From Symbiodinium kawagutii (lineage: Eukaryota > Sar > Dinophyceae > Suessiales > Symbiodiniaceae): a DNA stretch of 64,000 bases. The stretch covers positions 88,057 to 152,056 of the forward strand of contig VSDK01011661.1 in assembly GCA_009767595.1 (NCBI GenBank), in the 5' to 3' direction. This document shows positions 47,671 to 58,172 of the stretch, one piece after another; within the stretch, counting starts at the first letter, position 1, and each line of letters opens with the position of its first letter. The position numbers were made by a program, and so were the translations under genes. A model generated the notes under the pieces. That model did no database searches, had not been told where the DNA came from, and worked only from the letters and a program-made list of their open reading frames with translations.

Positions 47671-49790
47671 GAGTGGTTAAGAGTGGTTGATAGTGGTCAA
47701 TAGTGGTTGATAGTGGTCAATAGTGGTTGATAGTGGTCAATAGTGGTTGATAGTGGTCAATAGTGGTTGATAGTGGTCAATAGTGGTTGATAGTGGTCAA
47801 TAGTGGTTGATAGTGGTCAATAGTGGTTGATAGTGGTCAATAGTGGTTGATAGTGGTCAATAGTGGTTGATAGTGGTCAATAGTGGTTGATAGTGGTCAA
47901 TAGTGGTTGATAGTGGTCAATAGTGGTTGATAGTGGTCAATAGTGGTTGATAGTGGTCAATAGTGGTTGATAGTGGTCAATAGTGGTTGATAGTGGTCAA
48001 TAGTGGTTGATAGTGGTCAATAGTGGTTGATAGTGGTCAATAGTGGTTGATAGTGGTCAATAGTGGTTGATAGTGGTCAATAGTGGTTGATAGTGGTCAA
48101 TAGTGGTTGATAGTGGTCAATAGTGGTTGATAGTGGTCAATAGTGGTTGATAGTGGTCAATAGTGGTTGATAGTGGTCAATAGTGGTTGATAGTGGTCAA
48201 TAGTGGTTGATAGTGGTCAATAGTGGTTGATAGTGGTCAATAGTGGTTGATAGTGGTCAATAGTGGTTGATAGTGGTCAATAGTGGTTGATAGTGGTCAA
48301 TAGTGGTTGATAGTGGTCAATAGTGGTTGATAGTGGTCAATAGTGGTTGATAGTGGTCAATAGTGGTTGATAGTGGTCAATAGTGGTTGATAGTGGTCAA
48401 TAGTGGTTGATAGTGGTCAATAGTGGTTGATAGTGGTCAATAGTGGTTGATAGTGGTCAATAGTGGTTGATAGTGGTCAATAGTGGTTGATAGTGGTCAA
48501 TAGTGGTTGATAGTGGTCAATAGTGGTTGATAGTGGTCAATAGTGGTTGATAGTGGTCAATAGTGGTTGATAGTGGTCAATAGTGGTTGATAGTGGTCAA
48601 TAGTGGTTGATAGTGGTCAATAGTGGTTGATAGTGGTCAATAGTGGTTGATAGTGGTCAATAGTGGTTGATAGTGGTCAATAGTGGTTGATAGTGGTCAA
48701 TAGTGGTTGATAGTGGTCAATAGTGGTTGATAGTGGTCAATAGTGGTTGATAGTGGTCAATAGTGGTTGATAGTGGTCAATAGTGGTTGATAGTGGTCAA
48801 TAGTGGTTGATAGTGGTCAATAGTGGTTGATAGTGGTCAATAGTGGTTGATAGTGGTCAATAGTGGTTGATAGTGGTCAATAGTGGTTGATAGTGGTCAA
48901 TAGTGGTTGATAGTGGTCAATAGTGGTTGATAGTGGTCAATAGTGGTTGATAGTGGTCAATAGTGGTTGATAGTGGTCAATAGTGGTTGATAGTGGTCAA
49001 TAGTGGTTGATAGTGGTCAATAGTGGTTGATAGTGGTCAATAGTGGTTGATAGTGGTCAATAGTGGTTGATAGTGGTCAATAGTGGTTGATAGTGGTCAA
49101 TAGTGGTTGATAGTGGTCAATAGTGGTTGATAGTGGTCAATAGTGGTTGATAGTGGTCAATAGTGGTTGATAGTGGTCAATAGTGGTTGATAGTGGTCAA
49201 TAGTGGTTGATAGTGGTCAATAGTGGTTGATAGTGGTCAATAGTGGTTGATAGTGGTCAATAGTGGTTGATAGTGGTCAATAGTGGTTGATAGTGGTCAA
49301 TAGTGGTTGATAGTGGTCAATAGTGGTTGATAGTGGTCAATAGTGGTTGATAGTGGTCAATAGTGGTTGATAGTGGTCAATAGTGGTTGATAGTGGTCAA
49401 TAGTGGTTGATAGTGGTCAATAGTGGTTGATAGTGGTCAATAGTGGTTGATAGTGGTCAATAGTGGTTGATAGTGGTCAATAGTGGTTGATAGTGGTCAA
49501 TAGTGGTTGATAGTGGTCAATAGTGGTTGATAGTGGTCAATAGTGGTTGATAGTGGTCAATAGTGGTTGATAGTGGTCAATAGTGGTTGATAGTGGTCAA
49601 TAGTGGTTGATAGTGGTCAATAGTGGTTGATAGTGGTCAATAGTGGTTGATAGTGGTCAATAGTGGTTGATAGTGGTCAATAGTGGTTGATAGTGGTCAA
49701 TAGTGGTTGATAGTGGTCAATAGTGGTTGATAGTGGTCAATAGTGGTTGATAGTGGTCAATAGTGGTTGATAGTGGTCAATAGTGGTTGA
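47671..49790. repeat. 20-bp satellite array, about 105 perfect copies
   Basis: TAGTGGTTGATAGTGGTCAA repeats without a visible substitution from 47691 to 49790, preceded by slightly divergent units from 47671. Each unit is a 10-bp dimer (TAGTGGTTGA / TAGTGGTCAA). Stops in every frame exclude coding. Confidence 0.99.
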
Positions 49791-49955
49791 TTGTTTGATA
49801 GTGGTCAGAATAGTGTTTGATAGTGGTCAGAATAGTGGTTGATAGTGGTCAGAATAGTGGTTGATAGTGGTCAGAATAGTGGTTGATAGTGGTTAGAATA
49901 GTGGTTGATAGTGGTTAGAATAGTGGTTGATAGTGGTTAGAATAGTGGTTATAAT
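49791..49955. repeat. 22-bp variant of the satellite, about seven copies
   Basis: TAGTGGTCAGAATAGTGGTT plus GA repeats with gradual change (GTCAGAA to GTTAGAA), forming the decayed edge of the array. Confidence 0.95.
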
Positions 49956-50693
49956 ACTGTTGAATAGCTGATAGCCATGGTTATAGTGGTTAACCATGGT
50001 TGATATCGATAGTTAATAGCCATGGCTAATAAATCTGGTAATTTGGATGGTTAATTTGGTAACGAATAGGTCAATTTGATTAGGTGGGGGGGGTTACCAT
50101 TTTCATTGGAAACCAATACCAATTTTTTTGCCAAATACCCCCTTATGAACCAACCGGGGGGTTATTGATCCAGGGTCAACATAACAACTGTTCATCATGA
50201 TTTGTCATGGTGATAAACTATCATATAGTAGCCATGGTTTTGCCATGGTTTCACATGATGATCAGCAACGGTTCGTCATTGCGCTCATTATGATCAAGAA
50301 TCATTTGTCATGGTCCATCATGGAAATTCAGCACTCTCAAACTAGGGGGAGATGGCTCATACCAGATTGATTTATTGGATTGTCATATGTAATTTGAACA
50401 TGTTTTGTGAGTATGGGAAGGGATGAATGATGCTTTGGGAATCATGGGGACAACAGGTGACCCAAAGGTGATACCCCGGAAATCAAGTTTGGATGATGGA
50501 TGAAGGTGAGTTTCACCCTTCAATAAGCCCAGCTCTTCTGGTGAGGGGTTTGCACCGGTATTACGTTATTGAATCGTTCACCTCCCTTCTGCTGTGCACG
50601 GTTTCCTTTTTTAGAAGATTTTCCCTGTCATATCTACATTGATGTGTACAAGATTAGTTTACGACCAACATTACTTGTCAAACAACATGGTCC

Positions 50694-50880
50694 TTTTTCA
50701 AGTCATAGGGGTACCCCGAAATCATCTAAGTCATTAACCATTTATAGTAGTAAAACATCCATTATTGTAAGTACCTCCCCTATTATTGCTCATTATCCCC
50801 TTGCCTTGGAAATAGCCATTGTTAATCATCAATTTATAGTAGTCAAGCAACCATTTTAGGGTTCCCCCATTTTGACTGGG
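50694..50880 (+). mobile_element. F1 element, long form
   Basis: TTTTTCAAGTCATAGGGGTA ... GGGTTCCCCCATTTTGAC, with an internally duplicated centre. Confidence 0.6.
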
Positions 50881-51401
50881 CTTGATGCTCGATCCGAATT
50901 TGTCGGAGTTTTTCCCCATGGATGCGGGTCTTTCTTCAGTGTGGAGTCGGCTAGTGGTATATAATTAAGCTTGCAACGGTGGAGGATGATCAGACAAGCT
51001 AATCAATCATTTTAGGTTTTGAATACTGACTCACTGACCATAAACCAAAAATCAATCAGCCAATTAATTCACCATCATTCACCATCAATATCCATTAACA
51101 TCCACTATTGAGCAGCTGTGTAACCCTATCATTCACCGTCATGAACCATCATAAACCATCAATTAACCATCAATTAATCATGAATATATACCATCATTCA
51201 CTATCATTCACTATGAATTCACCATCATAAACCATGAAGTAACCATCAATTACGATCATTCGGTTGGTGGTTTTGAACATGTTCCCTCCAGCCTTAACGT
51301 TCGCCCCACCACATAAAGTGCCACTGCAATGGAGCATGTTGTACAAGGTCGAGATGGCTTGGACAAGTTGCGAAAACACTGGCTATACGCAGTGATTTAT
51401 G

Positions 51402-51457
51402 GTTTAGGGTTTTAGGGTTTTGGTTTTAGGGTTTTAGGGTTTGAGGTTTAGGGTTTG
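51402..51457 (+). repeat. Telomere-like TTTAGGG / TTTTAGGG repeat
   Basis: About eight tandem units, mixing TTTAGGG, TTTTAGGG and TTTGAGG. TTTAGGG is the telomere unit reported for dinoflagellates and plants. Position inside the sequence shows it is interstitial. Confidence 0.88.
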
Positions 51458-51493
51458 ATAACTCAGAAGTCAAAAAACAATGGCCCTGTGCAG

Positions 51494-51570
51494 GAATTTG
51501 AGCGTTGGGAAATGTTCTCAGATCCATGCGGGGCAAACCCTAAGGCTCAGGCGAACATGTTTTGCAACTG
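51494..51570 (+). CDS. Gene C exon
   Basis: GTGCAG|GAA, phase 0, reading EFERWEMFSDPCGANPKAQA, then NMFCN. It ends TG|GTTGGTGG, where the GT belongs to the left end of an F4 element. Phase 2 matches 51655. Confidence 0.55.
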
Positions 51571-54430
51571 GTTGGTGGACTCATATTTTTCATAGGGGTG
51601 TTTCAACCACCAACCAGTCATCCATGGACCATCAACCAATGACGGCATTCTCAGGCTTGAGCCCGACTTGAAGCTGCCGCAGACCTTTATACCACCGGAG
51701 AAAGGTGCGGGTGGCAGTGGCACCCGTGGGGGTTGCTGGTGCCATCGGGGCCCTGAAGTTGTAATTGTAGACTAAGTTGATTACCTTGGGGGCCCACTTT
51801 GCGAATCTAACCTTCAAAGATGAGGGGCAAGATGGCTCAATCAAAATTAAGTAGTTGACAACGTTTGAAAATGATGAATTAATCTCAGCAACGGTTGCTT
51901 GAATGATTGAACACAGTTTGGCACAGGTTAAAAGTCGTCAAACTAAGTTTACCATACTAGTAATCCATACTAGTAGTAGTTTGCTAAGCATTTTAGTTCA
52001 TGTTCAGGATCATTCACCATAATCAACCATTGGTTCATTGCGGTTTGTCATGGGTTTTGGTCGCGATTGATAGCACTCATGAGAGGCTAGGCAGCTGCAT
52101 AGAAAGTCCTAAATCATGTGTTTTTGTAGCATTTGTCAGAGGATGTACCATGAGTTCTGGCTCATACTGGTTGGTTAGTAATAGTCAACAATCCGTTGGT
52201 GATTGTATGTGATTTTCAAGTAATAGCTCAAAATAAATGCTCTTCAATTTGGATGTTTTTGCTGCTGAAAACCTACAATTTTTCCGATTCTTGGGAATTT
52301 TTGTTTTTGAATCATTTGTTTTCACCTGCACAAGATGACTTGCCCCAATCTAAGGCAATTTGGGATCCAAGTGTTATATTCTGCAAATTTCTGCAACATG
52401 AAATTTGCAGTTTATTTTTTGCAACAAAAGAACCTTGAAAAATCAGTTCCCACGTTGTTTTTTCCGTTGCCTACCTACCACTTGCCACCATGTTGCGGCG
52501 CCAATCAAAGGTTCGGTCAGCAACATGATCCGCTTCGGAGACAGTGCCGAGAGCTCGTTTATTTTTTTGATGAAGAATCAACTCATCAGTGGAAGATGCA
52601 GTTGGGTGTTTCTCAAAATAGGGGACCCCCCAAATCATCCACTGTTGATCATTTATAGTAATAAACCAGCCATTTGGGGGGTCCCCTATTTCGAGAAACC
52701 ACCAGTTGGCAAAGCCTTTGGGATACCAGGGAGTGCGCAGAGCTGCGCAGGCGTTCGACAGTTGTATGACTTCATGAAGCTCGGTAGAGCTGGAATTGAG
52801 TTGAGGGCATGCAGCTACCACAAGGGCTGCGGCTGGGGAAGTTTGTGCCATGCATATGTTTGTTTCAAGCAACACTAGCGTTCCCCGGTTCATAGGCTGC
52901 GGCAATGCTTCGGAGATCATCGGAGCAGTTGGGGGAATCGTTTTCGAGGGGGAATGCCTGTAACTGGACGTTGAGGTTGTGTTTTTGTTGTTTTTGTTTC
53001 CTTTGCTGTTTGCAAGATAGCAACATATTCAGTAACGATTTGACTTGATATCCGACTTGATTTGGTGGGTTTACATATTCATGTTTGTTCCTCTTTATTC
53101 ACACAACTTAGGGTGCTCTTTATTATAGCTGGACTGAGTTGGTATTTAATACTGAGGGTTGCTTTGTTGTGTTTGGGAAGACGCGGACATATCCAAACTT
53201 ATTTTTCTGAACACCCAAAAGCACAACTCACCCATGTTTCACACGGTTTTTCAGTCGTTCCGCGAGTTCCAACTCAAGGAACTGCCGCGAGTTGATCCGC
53301 CTGCGTCGCGAAAAGAACGGCACAGAAGGTGCTGCACTTTACGAAGGACGGTTGCGTTGCATGGGTCCCGGTGGGGACCGGTGGTACTACCGGAGGTTGG
53401 GGCAGTGGTGACGGGTTGATGAGCTTAAAAAAACCAGGGTGATAACCAGTAATAACCAACCATAATGAAGGTTATTAAGGGTTATTAATGGTTATTACCC
53501 CCATTCATAGTGGTTGATACTACGGGGTAATAACCATTAATCACCAACAACGATAGTTGACCAACTATACGGTGGTTGCTCAAGCCAGTCTGGGGACGCC
53601 AAAGCTATGGTTGGCTCAGTATATGTGATTACTACAAAAGGATGAGGACTGGGGGTGTCCCTGTTATGGGTTGAAGGGGATGGGTTATGGTTATGGAAGA
53701 TCAGATTCCTCTTGGGCTGCAGGCTCCACAAAAAACCAGCCAAACAGAATCAACACTGAGAATCACCAGCTGCAGGATGTGCATCCAGCCGCATTGGTTT
53801 CGTTCACCATGTTTTTTTTTTCAGGGTAAACAAAACCAACCCGTGAGGCTTCCTGGTTGGAAAGTAGAGGACCATCAGCCAGTTGGAAATGCGTACAATG
53901 GGAAAAAAGCACTTCGGATGCTATTCCACCTTGGACCAACTTTTTGTGTCACCGCTTCTAAAACTACCATTGGCCGCAAGTTCACCATTATCTTTGTAGG
54001 TCAGAACATATCATAACCCATATTTTGGAGGCTAAGAACATATCTTTTTTACGGTTTTGAGGGCCAATGGGTTTAAAGATTTCCAATGTGATTCATCATT
54101 TGATAATTGGAAGATCATTCCACGGGTGGCCAGTGGTGGAGCGAAGCGTGCATACTCTTCGGGGGGATTCCGGCTGTTAGCCTGGACTTCGCAGTGGATG
54201 CATAAAAACTGGCAGTGGGTCAGTTCACCCTGTACCCCTACTTCCCCTAGCATTAACCATTGTTTTCCTTACTATTGTTGGTGATTGTCCCCTATGAGTT
54301 GGTGGTTGATATTGACCCATAGCCTTGCGGACAAAGTCTCTGTCAATGCGCCCGACCCACAGGTGTGGTCGCAAAGGCTAATTGTGAGAAGGCGATGGTT
54401 CAAACAAATTAGGATAGCAGTCATGGATCC
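51494..54430 (+). CDS. Gene C: split gene, introns formed by four element families
   Basis: Exons 51494-51570, 51655-51704, 52511-52600, 52706 onward, 53279-53395, 53825-53975, 54079-54214 and 54323 onward. All tested joins except those on both sides of 53279-53395 match in phase. Residue motifs include EFERWEMFSDPCGANPKAQA, NMIRFGDSAESSFIFLMKNQ, RQLYDFMKLGRAGIELRACS and WSQRLIVRRRWFKQIRIAVM. No protein family was recognised and neither end was found. Four short introns coincide with or start in F4, F1, F2 and F3 elements in that order, which is the clearest sign in the window that these elements make introns. Confidence 0.5.
51655..51704 (+). CDS. Gene C exon
   Basis: TCTCAG|G completes a Trp codon, reading LEPDLKLPQTFIPPEK, donor G|GTGCGG in phase 1, matching 52511. 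Confidence 0.52.
52511..52600 (+). CDS. Gene C exon
   Basis: TCAAAG|GT in phase 1, reading SVSNMIRFGDSAESSFIFLM, then KNQLISGRC. It ends CA|GTTGGG, the GT lying in the CAGTTG target duplication of an F1 element. Confidence 0.52.
52605..52702 (+). mobile_element. F1 element forming an intron, CAGTTG duplication
   Basis: GGTGTTTCTCAAAATAGGGG ... GTCCCCTATTTCGAGAAACC with CAGTTG at 52599-52604 and 52703-52708. Donor GT and acceptor AG taken from the two CAGTTG copies give an intron 52601-52705 and keep gene C open. A second choice (GT at 52606) keeps a different upstream frame open. Confidence 0.85.
52706..52876 (+). CDS. Gene C exon, right end unsure
   Basis: After CCACCAG| the frame reads GKAFGIPGSAQSCAGVRQLY, DFMKLGRAGIELRACSYHKG, and stays open to TAG at 52876-52878. 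A donor before that is likely, but several GT or GC sites are possible. Confidence 0.48.
53279..53395 (+). CDS. Gene C exon, Arg-rich
   Basis: CTCAAG|G, reading NCRELIRLRREKNGTEGAAL, then YEGRLRCMGPGGDRWYYR, donor AG|GTTGGG. The Arg-rich helix and Gly-Gly-Asp-Arg-Trp end are not assigned to a family. Confidence 0.5.
53825..53975 (+). CDS. Gene C exon with GC donor
   Basis: A nine-T tract then TCAG|GGT, reading GKQNQPVRLPGWKVEDHQPV, GNAYNGKKALRMLFHLGPTF, CVTASKTTIG. It ends C|GCAAGT, a good GC-type donor located in the left end of an F2 element; phase 1 matches 54079. Confidence 0.58.
53967..54069 (+). mobile_element. F2 element overlapping an intron
   Basis: CCATTGGCC at the left and GGGCCAATGG at the right, core CATAACCCATATTTTGGAGG as in other F2 copies. 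The predicted intron 53976-54078 coincides with it to within about ten bases at each end. Confidence 0.65.
54079..54214 (+). CDS. Gene C exon
   Basis: TTTAAAG|AT, reading FQCDSSFDNWKIIPRVASGG, then AKRAYSSGGFRLLAWTSQWM. It ends ACTGGCA|GTGGGTCA: the donor is inside the F3 left end. Phase 2 matches 54323. Confidence 0.55.
54210..54324 (+). mobile_element. F3 element that is the intron
   Basis: TGGCAGTGGGTCAGTTCACC ... TTGATATTGACCCATAGCC. An intron 54215-54322 from its first GT (GTGGGT) to its last AG (CCCATAG) restores the frame of gene C. Confidence 0.85.
54323..54430 (+). CDS. Gene C exon, right end unsure
   Basis: CCATAG|C completes a His codon, reading LADKVSVNAPDPQVWSQRLI, then VRRRWFKQIRIAVMDPPS. 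The frame stays open to 54494; the donor is not fixed. Confidence 0.48.
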
Positions 54431-54789
54431 TCCAAGTCTTGTTGTTGTCTCTTCCGCTCCCTTGCACCAAATGCACAATTCCGATACCGACTAGACAACC
54501 AGGCCCCGATACGAGTCTGGAACGGTGAATCATCAACCTGTGGAATATCAAACAAAGGAGCCGTGTAGTCCAAATGGATAGTACTTTGAAGTTTGGATCC
54601 ATAACCACTAACACTCCGTCCCTGCTGATGAAACCGCTCTACTGCTGCAATTGTCCTGTGGGGACTGGCCAACAGAGGTCTAACAGAGAACCCAGTACCA
54701 ACTTTACCCCCGTCAAAACGAGTAAGAGACCGACACTTGTGAACCGCAAAATCAAAGGGGACCACATCAGCATTGTTCCTATAGTTCAT
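54421..54789 (-). other. 122-codon minus open frame between F3 ends
   Basis: ATG to stop, composition coding-like (contains VVPFDFAVHKCRSLTRFDGG). It overlaps the end of a gene C exon on the other strand. An isolated F3 right end (TTGACCCATAGCCAT) lies just beyond it at about 54789-54804. It could be a captured gene piece within a larger F3-type element, or chance. Confidence 0.25.
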
Positions 54790-55159
54790 TGACCCATAGC
54801 CATCTATCCTTAAACTTTCCTCTGCAAGTTACAAAATCTATCCTCAATCCTGCCCTTGGAAAGTCCAACTTTTCGGAAACATGCACAGTGGGAGGATACC
54901 AAGTGGGGCATTTTCAGCTGCGGACCTAGGGATTGATCAACTCGGTAGGATTCTCGCCACCCCCAGTGTTTCAAGAATCCCAAGCTGGTTGGAAGTTTTT
55001 TTCTTAGCAGAGAACCAACTGATCACCATAGAACTGGTGATTGCTGTTGATTAGCTTCATTTGAAACCATTCATAATGAACTGTTTCAAACCTATCCCGA
55101 TATCTATAAAGGGCAGTTCAATGAGATTCTTTGCATTTTGATATTCATGCAGGGACATG

Positions 55160-55210
<51 letters not shown>
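55160..55210. repeat. TTG trinucleotide run
   Basis: Seventeen tandem TTG/GTT units. Confidence 0.97.
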
Positions 55211-55837
55211 GGTTGCCTGGTATTTGTGTTTATGTTGTTCTTGTATTACTTGTTCATCAGCCGTGTATGTTGCTGGCTGTCGCAAATCAATCAGCAAGAA
55301 TTATATATATAATCGAGTTTTGTTTCTATGACTGTAGTGGTTGTTTACAGACAATTCTTGGTTGTTGGTGATAGTTTACCGTTGTAGCCAACTTGTAGAG
55401 TAGCTAACTGCTCGATGATGGGGGATAATTCTGTGCATGGTGGGGGGTATTGTCACCAACGAAATCAAACACATCTTGAAAATAGAACTCCACGCAGCAC
55501 AAGGTAGCTCTGAGGAGTGTAACCCCAGTGATTGGTTGTACCATGGGCCCGCAAGACCCTTTGAAAACTCTGTTTGCTGCCTCCAAGACATGAGTTATAA
55601 GTTATAAACATCCTTGGTTATTGCTTTATCCATAGAATGTCTTTTATTATCACCTATCACGAACCGTCCGACTCTGACATGACGCATAACCATATATTGT
55701 TAATTAACCTTAAGGTTACTTCCCCAACAATAAATCATCAGTTTTGCTTTATAATGGCCAAACATGGTTGATACATCGGCTGTTGGTTCCCCAAGGGCTA
55801 CATGGTTGATGCTTACCATTTGCCCCCTGTCAACCAT

Positions 55838-55912
55838 TGATTTCATGATTATCACCCATGATTTAGAGGCTGAAAGCCTACCGGTTTTTTAGGCTTTTGA
55901 GCGGCCCATGGT
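55838..55912. mobile_element. F2 element, decayed
   Basis: ATTATCACCCATGATTTAGA, AGCCTACCGGTTTTTTAGGC and GCGGCCCATGG match the right half of F2. Confidence 0.45.
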
Positions 55913-55952
55913 CCAGATTGAGTTTGCTGCCATCCTTAAAGTCCTACACTCC

Positions 55953-56054
55953 GGTGATCTAACATAGCTGGCTGGAAAATCACCATTTTTCTAGGGAAAC
56001 CCTGGGAAATCAGCTATTTCACTGGCGGATTTTCCATTGCTATGTTAGATCACC
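55953..56054. mobile_element. F6: single 102-bp inverted-repeat element
   Basis: GGTGATCTAACATAGC at the left and GCTATGTTAGATCACC at the right are perfect inverted copies; GGAAAATC / GATTTTCC extends the symmetry inward. Only one copy is visible here. Confidence 0.85.
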
Positions 56055-56094
56055 AGAGGGTACATGGTTGATGCTGAGCCATTGTTCATGACTG

Positions 56095-56192
56095 GCTGGT
56101 GATTTGAAACATCTTTTATTTTCCCTAGTAGTTATTAACAAATGGTTGGTTGACAAGCATATTTTTCACAGTGGTTGAAACCACCAACCAGA
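56095..56192 (+). mobile_element. F4 inverted-repeat element
   Basis: CTGGCTGGTGATTTGAAACA, core AACAAATGGTTGGTTGAC, right GGTTGAAACCACCAACCAG. Confidence 0.85.
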
Positions 56193-57243
56193 TTATAAAT
56201 GGTGGTTTCTCAAGCCATAGGGGTATCCCCAAACTGGTTGGATTATTACTGCAAATGATTATTACGAACAAAAACATGCTTATCCTCTACCATCGCCAAC
56301 AGGACTTCCTCAGCCCTATGCGGCATATTTTCGACGAAGATGTTGTCCCAATGTTCATCGCTACCACGACCGTGCGCAGCGCTGCCTTGCCGTTCGTGGG
56401 GCTTGGAACTTGGGTTTTGAGCCCATGGTAGGTGAAACTGTCAAAGTTTGAAACAACTGATGGCATAGGGATGGCCACAGGTTGGCGGGTAACTTAGAGA
56501 CTCGAAGCAGTTATCATCAGCCAGTGCCTTTGTTTTAGCTGAGATGTTTCGGAACCACTTGTTGCAGCCCGTTTGCACTTTAGTGAGCTCTTGGTGTGCC
56601 TATCATCGATGGGGGCTCCCTAGCAGATGCAGCGCGGTTCATGGTTGTTTGGTTCTACGACCACAGGCTGCCTGATGTTTCGAGATAATCATCCCAATAC
56701 TCAATGTTTTGGAAATGGCTGAAACGAAGAGTAACCCAAGGTCAGCTCAAAGATTCATTTTTGCCAGGGTCTTGTCTTGCGGCAATGCATCGTTTTACGA
56801 AAAAAAACAATGCGTTGATTGCATTGGCTATGTTTTTCACCTTTGAAGCTGTTCTTTTTTCAAATCATCCCTCGATTTTTGAAACTGCTCACTCAACTAT
56901 TTCATGTTGACCTCCGTCTATGTTTTGCTTGACGGGTTGTTGGTATTCCAAGCAGTAAAGCAGTTCCAGCAAGCTTCAAGTGGTTTGGTGCAAACGAGAA
57001 TTTGCGTTCAGTATTGATACCCATCATCATGAACGAACTCTTGTTGGTTGGTGACTACATGCCTCGTCCTTTTATCATTGGCCTTGCTCGACTATGTTCA
57101 ACTGCTCGTCAAAAAAAACATATCGATAGGTGTAGCCTTATCATTCCCGTCTATCGGACGCCATCATTCTATCCTGGACCATTCCTGAGGAAACCAACAT
57201 TGTGAACAATCATTCACCGCGACAAACCATGATTAAAGCCTTA

Positions 57244-57261
57244 CTACTAACACTCTTGCTA

Positions 57262-57297
<36 letters not shown>

Positions 57298-57303
57298 CTA
57301 CTC

Positions 57304-57357
<54 letters not shown>

Positions 57358-57364
57358 TTACGAT

Positions 57365-57420
<56 letters not shown>

Positions 57421-58140
57421 CTACTCCTACTCCTACTCCTACTCCTACTCCTACTCCTACTCCTACTCCTACTCCTACTCCTATTCCTACTCCTACTCCT
57501 ACTCCTACTCCTACTCCAACTCCTACTCCTGCTACTACTAATACGACTACGACTACGACTACTACTACTACTACTCCTACTACTACTACTACTACTACTC
57601 CTACTCCTACTCCTACTCCTACTCCTACTCCTACTCCTACTCCTACTCCTACTCCTACTCCTACTCCTACTCCTACTCCTACTCCTACTCCTACTCCTAC
57701 TCCTACTCCTACTCCTACTCCTACTCCTACTCCTACTCCTACTCCTACTCCTACTCCTACTCCTACTCCTACTCCTACTCCTACTCCTACTCCTACTCCT
57801 ACTCCTACTCCTACTCCTACTCCTACTCCTACTCCTACTCCTACTCCTACTCCTACTCCTACTCCTACTCCTACTCCTACTCCTACTCCTACTCCTACTC
57901 CTACTCCTACTCCTACTCCTACTCCTACTCCTACTCCTACTCCTACTCCTACTCCTACTCCTACTCCTACTCCTACTCCTACTCCTACTCCTACTCCTAC
58001 TCCTACTCCTACTCCTACTCCTACTCCTACTCCTACTCCTACTCCTACTCCTACTCCTACTCCTACTCCTACTCCAACTCCTACTCCTGCTACTACTAAT
58101 ACGACTACGACTACGACTACTACTACTACTACTACTACTA

Positions 58141-58172
<32 letters not shown>

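Larger units (their letters stand above)
51259..51617 (+). mobile_element. F4 ends around a telomere-like and coding insert
   Basis: An F4 left end (CGGTTGGTGGTTTTGAACAT) at 51259. A second, short F4 (CTGGTTGGTGGACTCATATT ... TTTCAACCACCAACCAG) at 51568-51617. The TTTAGGG-like array and the exon at 51494 lie between. Confidence 0.5.

Noticed and set aside
47671..49790. CRISPR-like array
   Set aside because: Units are contiguous with no spacers; it is a simple satellite in a eukaryotic context.
53728..53796. Separate small exon before 53825 in gene C
   Set aside because: It would leave a 28-bp intron, too short to be credible.
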